A stretch of DNA of 64,000 bases from the NCBI GenBank assembly GCA_003169845.1, contig PNAG01000028.1, positions 269,490 to 333,489 of the forward strand, given 5' to 3'. Positions 26,419 through 34,847 of this stretch are shown piece after piece. Each line of letters opens with the position of its first letter. Position 1 is the first letter of the stretch. Source of the DNA: Candidatus Dormiibacterota bacterium. GTDB lineage: Bacteria > Chloroflexota > Dormibacteria > Dormibacterales > Dormibacteraceae. The notes beneath the pieces were generated by a model. It did not search any database, had not been told where the DNA came from, and saw nothing but the letters and a program-made list of their open reading frames with translations. Made by a program: the position numbers and the translations under genes.

Positions 26419-27604
26419 CCCCCCGACCGCGAGGGCCGGCCGTCTCGGCCGGCCCCGCTTCGGACTCCGACGCCAGTGCAGATCCACCGTTCAGGCTGCC
26501 CGCAAGGGCGATGATCACGATTGCGGCGGCCAGCGGAATGCCCAGCGCGACCCGCAATCCGAAGCGGTCGGCGACATTGCCGATCATGGCCGGGCCCGCG
26601 ATGGAGCCTGAATAGCCGCCGGCCATCACGAGAGCGAGGGCGGTGCCGCTGGCGCCGAGATTGGCGCCGGCGCTAAAAGCAAGCGGCACCAACACCGCGG
26701 TGCCGATGCCGACCAGCGCGAAGCCCGTGATCGCGCCGGGCAGCGCGGGCACGGCGATCGCTAGCGTCAGGCCGAGAGCCGCGATCAATCCGCCGAGCCT
26801 GGCCACAGCCCTTGGGCTGGTGTGGGCTGTGAGCAGGTCGGCACGAAACCGCACCACCGTTGCCGCGAGCGCGAAAGCGGCAAACCCACCCGCCGCGATG
26901 CCCGGAGTGGCATGGCTGAGCTCCTTCAAGTAAAGAGGACTCCAGTCGGCCGTCCCGCCCTCGACCAGGATGCTGCAGAACGAAATCGCCGCCACTGCGA
27001 CCACGAAACCGGTGAGCCAGAACCGGCCGGACGCACCGCTCGCGACTCGGGGCGCGCCGGAACGCGTGTTGGGCAGATCGCGCAGAAAGAAGGCCGATCC
27101 GGCAGCGGCCGCGATCGCAGCGAAAGCGAACTGAGGCAACGGAGCGATGCCGGCGTACGCGGCTGTGCCCGCGAAGACTGCCCCCGCCAACACGCCGAGG
27201 CTCCAGAACCCGTGAAACCCATTGATCAGCGGCCGGCCCGCCATCCGCTCCAGCTCAGCGGCCTGAGCGTTTTCGAGCATGTCGATGAATCCGGCGCACA
27301 TTCCCAACACAAGCAGGGATATGAGGAGCTGCGTGAAGCTGCTCGCGAGCGCCGGCCCGAGCAGCGCGGCGCAGATCGCGATGGTGCCCCCTCTCACCCA
27401 CGCCCTGGCTCCTCGACCAAGCACGAGGCGCGCGATGCCGGCGCCGATGACCGCCCCCAGCGAGAACGCAAGCAGCCCGTATCCGACCTGACCGTCAGAA
27501 ATATGGAGGTGGTCTTTGAGCGCGGGGATCCGAGGCACCCAACTGCCGCTGACGGCGCCAAAAGCCAGGAAAGCGATGGAGACCGCGCGGCGGTCGCGGC
27601 TCAC
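26408..27604 (-). CDS. Major facilitator superfamily transporter
   Basis: This 398-residue protein has about twelve hydrophobic helices in two halves. Motifs near GYGLLAFSLGAVIGAG and the RGGTIAICAAL region match MFS carriers. The start is a GTG overlapping the TGA of the upstream gene (GTGA). The C-terminal tail is cytoplasmic and Gly/Glu/Arg-rich. Substrate is unknown. Overlap with the upstream F420-type/DUF2255 gene suggests a two-gene operon. Confidence 0.85.
   Translation of the reverse strand: MSRDRRAVSIAFLAFGAVSGSWVPRIPALKDHLHISDGQVGYGLLAFSLGAVIGAGIARLVLGRGARAWVRGGTIAICAALLGPALASSFTQLLISLLVLGMCAGFIDMLENAQAAELERMAGRPLINGFHGFWSLGVLAGAVFAGTAAYAGIAPLPQFAFAAIAAAAGSAFFLRDLPNTRSGAPRVASGASGRFWLTGFVVAVAAISFCSILVEGGTADWSPLYLKELSHATPGIAAGGFAAFALAATVVRFRADLLTAHTSPRAVARLGGLIAALGLTLAIAVPALPGAITGFALVGIGTAVLVPLAFSAGANLGASGTALALVMAGGYSGSIAGPAMIGNVADRFGLRVALGIPLAAAIVIIALAGSLNGGSALASESEAGPAETAGPRGRGVSG
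26433..26455. terminator. Hairpin inside convergent gene ends
   Basis: GGGCCGGCCG-TCT-CGGCCGGCCC is a perfect 10-bp stem with a 3-nt loop, 15 bp after the small secreted gene stop and inside the last codons of the MFS gene. It may terminate the rightward transcript. No U tract follows. Confidence 0.5.
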
Positions 27605-27984
27605 GACCCGGCGGGGATCAGCTCGAAGGTCGCTTGCTCGCCCGGCGTGAGTGCCTCGTCCGGCTGCGAGCCCTTGAACTTTGAGCCGTACTTGCTCTCG
27701 TATAGCTCGGAAGCCATGCGGGCCTCTGCCGGATCGGTCACGTGTCGCGGCTTGACCTTGACGTCAGTGTTCCCGAGGTGCAGCACGCCTTCGCCGCGAG
27801 CCACCAGGTTTTGCGGCCACTGCCGGACCATGCCCTGGCCTGACTTGATGAACAGGCGGTCGCCATGCGTCACCACGAAGATCGTCACATCCGAAGGTTG
27901 GCCGGTCTTCCGGCCATAGGTCGTGAACGTGACCTCACGCTCACGCTTCGCGGCGTCGATAACTTCTTGACTGAAAGCATTCAC
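27601..27984 (-). CDS. DUF2255 / deazaflavin-dependent-reductase-like small protein
   Basis: This protein of about 127 residues is a split-barrel type with FTTYGRKTGQPSDVTIFV, matching the conserved start of F420/FMN-binding DUF2255-like proteins. The GTG at 27984 is used; a TTG at 27996 is an alternative and neither has a strong ribosome site. It overlaps the MFS gene by 4 bp. A cofactor-dependent oxidoreductase role is inferred from the family only. Confidence 0.65.
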   Translation of the reverse strand: MNAFSQEVIDAAKREREVTFTTYGRKTGQPSDVTIFVVTHGDRLFIKSGQGMVRQWPQNLVARGEGVLHLGNTDVKVKPRHVTDPAEARMASELYESKYGSKFKGSQPDEALTPGEQATFELIPAGS

Positions 27985-28157
27985 GTTCCGTTCCAACCGC
28001 AGATTCGTCTGAATTGTTCAGTCGGTGTATCGATCACCCGACGGCCAGGTTGCCGGTCCGACCGCCCCATCCCGACGAGACGGGGCTCGAGCGTGGCGCG
28101 GGAGATTGCCCGAGATCTGTGCCGGATCGGGTCCGCGAGCATAGAATCCCGGCCAAG

Positions 28158-31100
28158 ATGGAGTTCGGCCGGATTACGAGCATCAGCCGACGTGCCGCCC
28201 GGTCGGGAGCCGCCGGCGCAGTCGCGCTATCGCTTGCCGTGGCGGCCCTGGCCGTGCAGGCACCGGCGGTCGCATTGGCGGCTGGACGCGGGTGCGTGAT
28301 ACCCGGCAACGACGGACCCAGCGCCGCGCTGACGGGCGTCGTCAACTCCTACTACCCCGCGACCGCCAGCGCGGCGGCGGGGGCAACCTCCATCTCGGTG
28401 GGCGCCCGCCTTGCAGGCGCGGCGCCGCCGATCGCGGCGGGAGACCTGCTGCTGGTCATCCAGATGCAGGACGCCGACATCAATGGAGTGAACTCGATCG
28501 CCTATGGCGATGGCGCCACCGGGCGGGGTTCCACCGCCCTTCGCTCGACAGGGTTGTACGAGTACGTCGCGGCGACCAGCGCGGTCGTGGGCGGCGCCGT
28601 GACCATAGCCGGGACCGGGGCCGGCGGCGGTCTCGTCAACGCTTACGACTTCTCGGCCGCGGTCACCGCGACCCACGGCTTTCGCACCTTCCAGGTGATC
28701 CGGGTTCCTCAATACTCCAGCGCGACGGTTGTGGCCGGGCTGACCGCCGCGGCGTGGGATGGCACAGCGCATGCGGGCGGAGTCCTCGCCGTCGATGTAG
28801 CGGGCGCTCTCAACCTCAACACCCAGACGATCAGCGTCGACCAGCTCGGGTTCAAGGGCGGCCTTGGAGTGGCGCAGGCGGGCGGTGCCGACGCGAACAC
28901 CGATTACGCGGTGGCCAGCGGCCGCGGCGATCACGGCTACAAGGCGGAAGGCATTGCGGGCACCCCGAAGTTCCTTTATGACGCGATCGCCGGTGCTGCG
29001 GTCAATGGCACCGCCGACGGCTACCCCCTGGGTGATGCCGCGCGGGGCGCACCGGGCAATGCCGGTGGCGGCGGTACGGACTTCGATCCCGTGATCAACG
29101 ATCAGAACTCGGGCGGCGGCGGCGGTGCCAACGGCGGTCAGGGCGGCATGGGCGGCAACAGCTGGAACACCAACCAGCCGGTCGGCGGCCTGGGCGGGGC
29201 TGCCTTCACGCCTGCCGCCGCCAGAGTCGTCCTCGGTGGCGGCGGCGGCGCCGGAAGCCGCAACAACTCGACGGCGTTTGCATCGTCAGGAGGCACGGGC
29301 GGCGGAATCGTGATGATCCGGGCCGGGTCGCTGGCAGGAACGGGCACGGTCACCGCCAACGGCGGAGTCGGTGTCACGCCGGACAACGATGGCGGCGGTG
29401 GCGGCGGTGCAGGTGGCAGCGTCATCGTCAGCACCACCGCAGGAACGGTTGCCGGCTTGACGATCACGGCCAACGGCGGCGCGGGCACCAATGCCGCGGC
29501 GACCCGTGTCGGGACGGCCGAGCGACATGGTCCAGGTGGCGGCGGCGCGGGCGGCGTGATCGTCACCTCCACCGCTCCGGCATCGACCAGCGTTCTTGGT
29601 GGCGTCCACGGCACCACGACCACCGCGGCTGATCCCTACGGGTCGTCAGACGGTGGCGCCGGCGTCCTTCTGGCCACGACGCCTGGCGGGCTCCCCGGTT
29701 CGTCCTCCGGCGCAGAGTGCGTGCCGGCGGTGACAGTGACGAAATCGACGAGCACTCCCAACGTGACCAACACGGTGAGTGGCACCACCGCGACCTACTC
29801 GATCACCCTGGGCAACGGCGCCAACACTGCGCCCGCGACAAACGTCAGCGCCTCCGATGCGCTGCCGGCGGGGTTCACGTACGCGAGCACGGTGGGCATC
29901 GTTCTCAACGGTGGTGCAACCCGGCCGGCGACAGTCGACCCGGTTCTGGGTGACGCCAACCCTGTCTTCGGGACGTTCTCGATCCCAGGCGCGGGTTCGG
30001 TCGTGATCACCTTCACGGTCAACATCGCGCCGAGCGTGGCCGCGGGCACGTACAACAACCCTGCGACCGGCACTTATCTCGATCCGACACGCACGACGCC
30101 TGCCGGAACCGCCTCGATTGCATACCCCGGCGGCGGACTCGAGCGTGTGTCGGTAGGCGTTCCGGACATGACCATCACCAAGAGCCACATCGATCCATTC
30201 GTCAGGGGTTCGACCACTGCCGCCTACACCCTGACCGCGCACAACTCGGGCGGGGGGCCGACCACCGGAACGGTGACCGTGACGGACGTGCTGCCTGCCG
30301 GGCTGACGCCGACCGCAGCAGCCGGGTCCGGCTGGACATGTCCCGCCCCGGCGGGCCAGACCGTGTCGTGCACGCGCGCAGACGCGCTCGCCGCGGGCTC
30401 GTCCTACCCCGCGATCCGTGTGACGGTGACCGTGCTGGCGAGCTCCCCGAGCACCGTCATCAACGTGGCCACCGTTGGCGGAGGCGGCGAGACCAACTTG
30501 ACCAACGACACCGCGACTGACCCGACCAACATCATCTCGCTGGCGGGATTGCCGAACACGTCGGGTCTTCAGGCTCTGGACGGGGCTCCAGCAGCCATCG
30601 CGCCCGCGACGACCTCGAACGGGTGGCTCGTCGTGCTGGGATTGCTTGCGGGAGTCGCGGGTTTCGCTGTAGCGGTCCTCAGCGGGCGAAGGCAGGTACG
30701 GTTCCGCCGCCGTCGCAGGCGGCCGGCCTCGAGTGCAATGCCCGCGCTGATCGGCATCGTGGTCTGCGCGCTCGCCGCCGGGCAATTCCTGCCCCTCCAG
30801 AGCGCCGCCTCGATCTCGCCCTCGGCCTCGATGGTCGGGCCGGCTTACGTTGCGGATGAGGTCGGCGCGCGCGCGGGCCTGGTTGGACCCGCGAACGTCA
30901 CCGCAGTCAAACCTGCGCCGGCCCTCGAGATGAGCTTTCACGCCGCCGCGGGTCCCATCACTCCACTCCGGCTGCGGATTCCGTCGATCGGTGTCGACGC
31001 GCCGGTCGCGGGGGTGGGCCTCCTGCAGGACGGATCGATGGGCGCTCCCAACAACCTTTGGACCTCGAGCTGGTTGTCGAGCAGCGCCCGCCCGGGCCAG

Positions 31101-31400
31101 CCGGGCTCGGCGGTGATCGCGGGCCACCGGGGAATCGGCACGCAGGCGCTGTTCAGCCACCTGGAAAATGTGCGGCCGGGTGACCGGATCCACGTCTCGG
31201 ATGCAAGCGGCGGCGAGCTCGTTTACGAGATCACCCGCGTCGCTTCGATGGACCTGAGCGTGGCCACGCAGCTGCAGGTCTTCGGCCCGACCTCTCAACA
31301 GCAGCTCGTGCTGATCACCTGCTACGGCCAGTACTCGCGGAGCACGAGCACCTACGACCACCGGCTGGTCGTGTTCAGCAGGCTTCTACCGCCGGCCTGA
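28158..31400 (+). CDS. Large surface protein: Gly-rich region, DUF11 repeats, LPxT-like motif, two TM helices and fused sortase domain
   Basis: This 1080-residue protein starts at an ATG at 28158 with a signal peptide ending near ALA. A long Gly/Asn-rich, probably beta-helical region spans about residues 170-520. Two DUF11-type repeats follow (about 524-640 and 671-790). LPNTSG (798-803), a hydrophobic helix and an Arg-rich cluster resemble a sortase sorting signal. A second helix is then followed by a sortase domain (about 930-1080) with candidate catalytic His990 (AGHR), Cys1055 (LITCYG) and Arg1069 (DHR). The fusion of a substrate-like anchor with a sortase is unusual. Frame is continuous throughout. 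Confidence 0.85.
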   Translation: MEFGRITSISRRAARSGAAGAVALSLAVAALAVQAPAVALAAGRGCVIPGNDGPSAALTGVVNSYYPATASAAAGATSISVGARLAGAAPPIAAGDLLLVIQMQDADINGVNSIAYGDGATGRGSTALRSTGLYEYVAATSAVVGGAVTIAGTGAGGGLVNAYDFSAAVTATHGFRTFQVIRVPQYSSATVVAGLTAAAWDGTAHAGGVLAVDVAGALNLNTQTISVDQLGFKGGLGVAQAGGADANTDYAVASGRGDHGYKAEGIAGTPKFLYDAIAGAAVNGTADGYPLGDAARGAPGNAGGGGTDFDPVINDQNSGGGGGANGGQGGMGGNSWNTNQPVGGLGGAAFTPAAARVVLGGGGGAGSRNNSTAFASSGGTGGGIVMIRAGSLAGTGTVTANGGVGVTPDNDGGGGGGAGGSVIVSTTAGTVAGLTITANGGAGTNAAATRVGTAERHGPGGGGAGGVIVTSTAPASTSVLGGVHGTTTTAADPYGSSDGGAGVLLATTPGGLPGSSSGAECVPAVTVTKSTSTPNVTNTVSGTTATYSITLGNGANTAPATNVSASDALPAGFTYASTVGIVLNGGATRPATVDPVLGDANPVFGTFSIPGAGSVVITFTVNIAPSVAAGTYNNPATGTYLDPTRTTPAGTASIAYPGGGLERVSVGVPDMTITKSHIDPFVRGSTTAAYTLTAHNSGGGPTTGTVTVTDVLPAGLTPTAAAGSGWTCPAPAGQTVSCTRADALAAGSSYPAIRVTVTVLASSPSTVINVATVGGGGETNLTNDTATDPTNIISLAGLPNTSGLQALDGAPAAIAPATTSNGWLVVLGLLAGVAGFAVAVLSGRRQVRFRRRRRRPASSAMPALIGIVVCALAAGQFLPLQSAASISPSASMVGPAYVADEVGARAGLVGPANVTAVKPAPALEMSFHAAAGPITPLRLRIPSIGVDAPVAGVGLLQDGSMGAPNNLWTSSWLSSSARPGQPGSAVIAGHRGIGTQALFSHLENVRPGDRIHVSDASGGELVYEITRVASMDLSVATQLQVFGPTSQQQLVLITCYGQYSRSTSTYDHRLVVFSRLLPPA

Positions 31401-31513
31401 CGCTTCTCGCCAGCATCGCGACCGAGCAGGCGACGAGCCAACCCAGCAGGGCGGCCAAGGAGAGGATGTCTGGATAGCGCCGGCCCGGCCGCACGCATGG
31501 AGCAAATTGTTCC

Positions 31514-32122
31514 TCACCCTGGAACGACGGGCGCGGGGTCGGTTGCTTTCTCAGCGGGAGAGAACATCGCTGAGAAGACGTCCTTTAGCTTCGCAGCCGC
31601 TTGCTCAGAGAAGAGTCCCACGAGGGCTCCGACCGCTGCGAACCCGTAAATGTTGAGAGTCGCGGACGGTGTTTGAACCGTCAACAGACCACCCCTGAGA
31701 ACCACGTAGAAGATCGTGGCGAGAAGCGCCCCGATCACCGGCAGGAGGCAGTACATCAGGACCCAGCTCCAGACCAGCTTTCGGGTGCCGACGAACATCA
31801 TGAGCGAGCGGAGGGTATGAATCGCTCCGCCAACTGCCCCAGCAGCGACTATGACGACGAAGATCCGAGCCTCTTCAGGGACACTGAATCCGAAGCCAAA
31901 ATAGTTGACGCCGGAGCCGGATGAGGTTTGTGCGCCGGTGGCCGGGGCGAGAGGCGGCCAGAACTGAATGATGGTGTACAAGAGGCCGACGCTCATGGCG
32001 ACGAAAAGTACGGCGAGGACGACTATGCCGGCAGCCGGCACTGGGCCCTCTCCCGGTCCAGAGCCGGAAGTTGGTGGCGCCGGCGGTGATGCTGGTGGAG
32101 CCGGGGAGACAATAGCCATCAT
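31514..32122 (-). CDS. Four-helix membrane protein partner of the DUF4062 gene
   Basis: This 202-residue protein has a Pro-rich N-terminus and then four hydrophobic segments, near residues 31-55, 85-110, 120-146 and 158-178. The FVGTRKLVWSWVLMYCLLPV and YGFAAVGALVGLFSEQAA segments resemble a widespread unnamed bacterial membrane family. Its start codon overlaps the stop of the DUF4062 gene (ATGA), so the two are translationally coupled. A membrane-disrupting or signal-relay role is only inference. Confidence 0.7.
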   Translation of the reverse strand: MMAIVSPAPPASPPAPPTSGSGPGEGPVPAAGIVVLAVLFVAMSVGLLYTIIQFWPPLAPATGAQTSSGSGVNYFGFGFSVPEEARIFVVIVAAGAVGGAIHTLRSLMMFVGTRKLVWSWVLMYCLLPVIGALLATIFYVVLRGGLLTVQTPSATLNIYGFAAVGALVGLFSEQAAAKLKDVFSAMFSPAEKATDPAPVVPG

Positions 32123-33243
32123 GCGACCTCCTTGGCGACCGCCCGTGCAATTCTTGCTCGCTTAGCGGCCCTTCCGGCAAGCGCCTCAGCCTCCCCGCTG
32201 TGATCAAGCCAGTCGAGTGCATCCTGGAGACGAACTCGAGTGCTGACCGCGTCGACGCAGTTGCGCAAGAAGAGCACCTGGATGTTCTGAATCGGGTCGG
32301 CAACCCAAACGCCCTGGGGTGTGGTCACGACGATCGCATCGGGAAATCCGAGCTGGCGTCGCGCCTGTGACTCGGTGACGCCGGCGTGACATCCGATGAG
32401 ATGCACAGGTCCAACATCACCCTCTGTCATCTCAGGTACGAGCTCGTGGTCTTTCAGGAAAGGTTGCCCGACCAGCTCGCGGGCCGCGGCAACGCCGATG
32501 GGGGCGGGCAACCCGGCACAGCGCATAACGATGAGCCTGGAGGCGATCGGCGTCACCACCGTCTGTTTGTCAAGTGTTCTGCTTCTTGGCCTTTGCCTGA
32601 GTGCCTGCACCAGCTCCTTTTCGATGCTTGCCTTCCGGTCCGCGAAGTTGAGCCGGTTCCAATCGAGCGCTTGCCCGAGGTAAGCCTTGGCGGCGGGTCC
32701 TCCAGACGCGCCGCCCCGCAGCGCCATCTTGACTACAGCCTCTTGAACGGTCCCGAGAACTTGCGTCCTCAGGGAGGCGGCGTCCGTTGCCTTGCCCGCG
32801 AACAGCCTCAAGTCCTCGACGTACCGCATGAAGCGAGAGTCCGATGCTTTTTCGCTGCGTTTGGTACGCGGGTTCAACGGATCGAGCTGGACGATTTGCA
32901 CTTTCGACAGATTTGAGCCGATCGCGGCTTCCAGCTCGGCCTCGCATATGCCTTCGGTTTCGCCCGGCCTCATCCAGCCACTCTGGCCGTTGAAGATGCT
33001 TACGAAGAGGTCACAGTCCTGCGCTTGAGACACGCAGTATTCCCATGAGGTCTCATCGCCTGGTCCCGCTCTGCCCTTTTCATTGATCCAGACCTCGAAA
33101 CCGCTCTTGCCATCGACGAGCAGCATCTCCTCGATCTGCTTTTTCAGATCGATCCGCACACTCGAGAGCATGACCTTGCCGCCGTTGCTCGGAATGTCCA
33201 CCAGGCAACGGCTGGACAACATGACCTGAATCGGGCCGGGCAC
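32119..33243 (-). CDS. DUF4062 (TIR-like fold) domain protein
   Basis: This 374-residue protein has an N-terminal DUF4062-like domain (about 1-125): MLSSRCLVD, then VMLSSVRIDLKKQIEE, CDLFVSIFNGQSGW and an EAELEAA segment. This is the TIR-fold relative often found in NACHT/defence-type proteins. The C-terminal 240 residues (including HLIGCHAGVTESQARRQLG) are not recognised. The GTG start at 33243 has GAGGAG 4 nt upstream. It is immediately followed by a coupled four-helix membrane gene. This is a plausible two-gene defence module, but no nucleotide-binding or effector motif was proven. Confidence 0.65.
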   Translation of the reverse strand: MPGPIQVMLSSRCLVDIPSNGGKVMLSSVRIDLKKQIEEMLLVDGKSGFEVWINEKGRAGPGDETSWEYCVSQAQDCDLFVSIFNGQSGWMRPGETEGICEAELEAAIGSNLSKVQIVQLDPLNPRTKRSEKASDSRFMRYVEDLRLFAGKATDAASLRTQVLGTVQEAVVKMALRGGASGGPAAKAYLGQALDWNRLNFADRKASIEKELVQALRQRPRSRTLDKQTVVTPIASRLIVMRCAGLPAPIGVAAARELVGQPFLKDHELVPEMTEGDVGPVHLIGCHAGVTESQARRQLGFPDAIVVTTPQGVWVADPIQNIQVLFLRNCVDAVSTRVRLQDALDWLDHSGEAEALAGRAAKRARIARAVAKEVA

Positions 33244-33277
33244 TGCACTCCTCGCGTGAAAAGACGGGCCGGGCGAG

Positions 33278-33305
33278 CGTTAAGCATAACCTCGGAAGGT
33301 GTCAA
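33278..33305 (-). promoter_or_regulatory. Promoter candidate for DUF4062 gene
   Basis: On the minus strand TTGACA (33300-33305) is followed after 16 bp by TTAACG (33278-33283). The -35 box is perfect but the -10 is weak. Confidence 0.4.
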
Positions 33306-33354
33306 GTAGACCCCCTGTCTCGCCTCGCCACCGCCCCGTTCGGTGGTTCCTCAG

Positions 33355-33948
33355 TCAGGCGGCTGGCGGGAGGTCTCGAATGCTTGGCCTCGGGATCGTC
33401 TGAACCCCAAACTTCTCCAGCAGGAGAGTTCGCAGGGACCACGCCGACCGTCTGCCGCTAACCCCCCAACGTGGCGGGTTCGAACCAGCCGGACCGAACA
33501 GAGCAAGCCCGGATGTGGCCGGGCCGGGGTCGAAGCGAGTGCGATATTGGATCCCGCGAAATCCGGCTCTGTAGAGTGCAGACGCCCACTGCTGCGGTAT
33601 CGCGTACGGGGTCATGTTGGACAGCTCGTTGGTCACGCCAAAGCCGGCAGCTCGCCGGTCGACCAGGTTCGCGATCCGACGGGAGCCTGTCAGTTTCGGG
33701 TCGAGCCCGAAAACACTGCGGGTCCGCAGGTCTTCCTCGGAGACCTCACCATCGGTGATTTCCGGGCCGAGCACCTCCATCAAACCTGCCAGCTGCCCGA
33801 CGCCGAGGTACAGCGTTCCCTGTCCTGACATATCGAGGTCAAACCGGCAGTCGCCGTTCGCACACCACCACCAGGGGTCGGCGAACTCATTCTTGCCGGC
33901 GCGCCAGAGCTTGCGCCTGGGACCTCGACTCGTCGGGAACCCGGCCAA
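33355..33948 (-). CDS. RES-domain toxin
   Basis: This 197-residue protein has the RES-family sequence pattern: LWRAG near residue 14 with Arg16, CRFD with Arg35, TLYLG with Tyr47, MEVLG with Glu58, and YRAGFRGIQYRTRF followed by LALFGPAG. RES toxins of the Xre/RES and MbcTA types degrade NAD+. The start is given as the TTG at 33948; the frame is open further upstream into the antitoxin gene. It lies directly after a probable antitoxin gene. Length and layout match known RES toxins. Confidence 0.8.
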   Translation of the reverse strand: MAGFPTSRGPRRKLWRAGKNEFADPWWWCANGDCRFDLDMSGQGTLYLGVGQLAGLMEVLGPEITDGEVSEEDLRTRSVFGLDPKLTGSRRIANLVDRRAAGFGVTNELSNMTPYAIPQQWASALYRAGFRGIQYRTRFDPGPATSGLALFGPAGSNPPRWGVSGRRSAWSLRTLLLEKFGVQTIPRPSIRDLPPAA

Positions 33949-33998
33949 TCTGGCCTGGTTTGGAGGGCCCTTCTGTGCGGTGGTGGCCCGCTGCGCCG

Positions 33999-34625
33999 TC
34001 AGTGCGCCCAGCGCGCGGCGGCAGAGTTCGCCAGCGCGAGCACCCGAGCCGTCTCACCGCCCTCTAGCGCTTCAAGGGGTGAGTGGTTGTCCAGCAAACG
34101 GTTCCTCCGCTGCAGCCAGCTCGAAAGTGTCCATCGATTCATTGCGCTCTCTGGAATCGCCTGGAGCACGCCGGCAAGTCCCGTCTTGACCGTCCAGCCG
34201 TCTTGATCGTGCTTGAACTGCCATAACGGGTAGGCTCTCTCGCCGGCTTCCTTCACCTGCAGGGCCAGCAGCGTTCCGCGCCGAACCCGGTCATCGACAG
34301 CCTGCCTGCTGATTGGCTTGCCGTCACGGGCCAGAGCGACTCGAACTTGCTCCGTTGTCCAAACGGGCCCGCTGACCCTGGCGGCAACACTCGGCTCCGG
34401 GAGTACTTTCAGCATGGTATCGGCCAGCTGCTCAGCCATCTCCGTGATGTGCGACGGGTCAAGACCTGACGCGACCAACTCTTCGAGTCGCTCGCGAAAC
34501 TTGCGCGAGAAGACACTCACGAAACCTGTGGCGGTCTGGCTCAGGTTCGGCGCCGGCCTGCGACGAGCGTGCTTTTTGGATTGACTTTCAACGTCGACGG
34601 CGGTCCCTGCCACAGTCCGTATCAT
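33999..34625 (-). CDS. Xre/ParS/MbcA-type antitoxin of the RES toxin
   Basis: This 208-residue protein has a middle DNA-binding-like segment (PISRQAVDDRVRRGTLLAL) and a C-terminal DUF2384/toxin-binding block (WLQRRNRLLDNHSPLEALEG). These are the features of Xre-type RES antitoxins. The N-terminal 60 residues are charged and uncharacterised. It is the first gene of the toxin-antitoxin pair, as usual for this family. An inverted repeat at its start codon is a candidate autoregulatory operator. Confidence 0.75.
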   Translation of the reverse strand: MIRTVAGTAVDVESQSKKHARRRPAPNLSQTATGFVSVFSRKFRERLEELVASGLDPSHITEMAEQLADTMLKVLPEPSVAARVSGPVWTTEQVRVALARDGKPISRQAVDDRVRRGTLLALQVKEAGERAYPLWQFKHDQDGWTVKTGLAGVLQAIPESAMNRWTLSSWLQRRNRLLDNHSPLEALEGGETARVLALANSAAARWAH

Positions 34626-34648
34626 GACTCTTTACCGTCAAGGAGTCA
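34625..34648. promoter_or_regulatory. Inverted repeat at antitoxin start, candidate autoregulatory operator
   Basis: TGACTC-N12-GAGTCA overlaps or abuts the antitoxin ATG. Xre-type antitoxins commonly repress their own operon through such sites. Confidence 0.45.
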
Positions 34649-34847
34649 AGGGCCACGCGGTTGCCGGCACGGAACCATGGCACACCAAGATGGGACCGAG
34701 TTCACGCAGCAGGCTTGAAGCGCTCCCTCCCGAGCCTATCCGCTTTCCAGCCTTGTCACGAGCGCCTGGCTCACCGTGTCGTAGCGGTCCAGCGAAAGCG
34801 CATGACGGGCGCCACCGGACGACAAGGACCGCTCGCGTCCCGGTCAG

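Noticed and set aside
29000-29600. CRISPR-like or DNA-repeat array in the Gly-rich region
   Set aside because: GGC-rich triplets reflect Gly codons; no regular direct repeats with spacers.
29646-31361. Long minus-strand frame opposite the sortase-fusion gene
   Set aside because: Arg/Gly-rich shadow without any domain signature.
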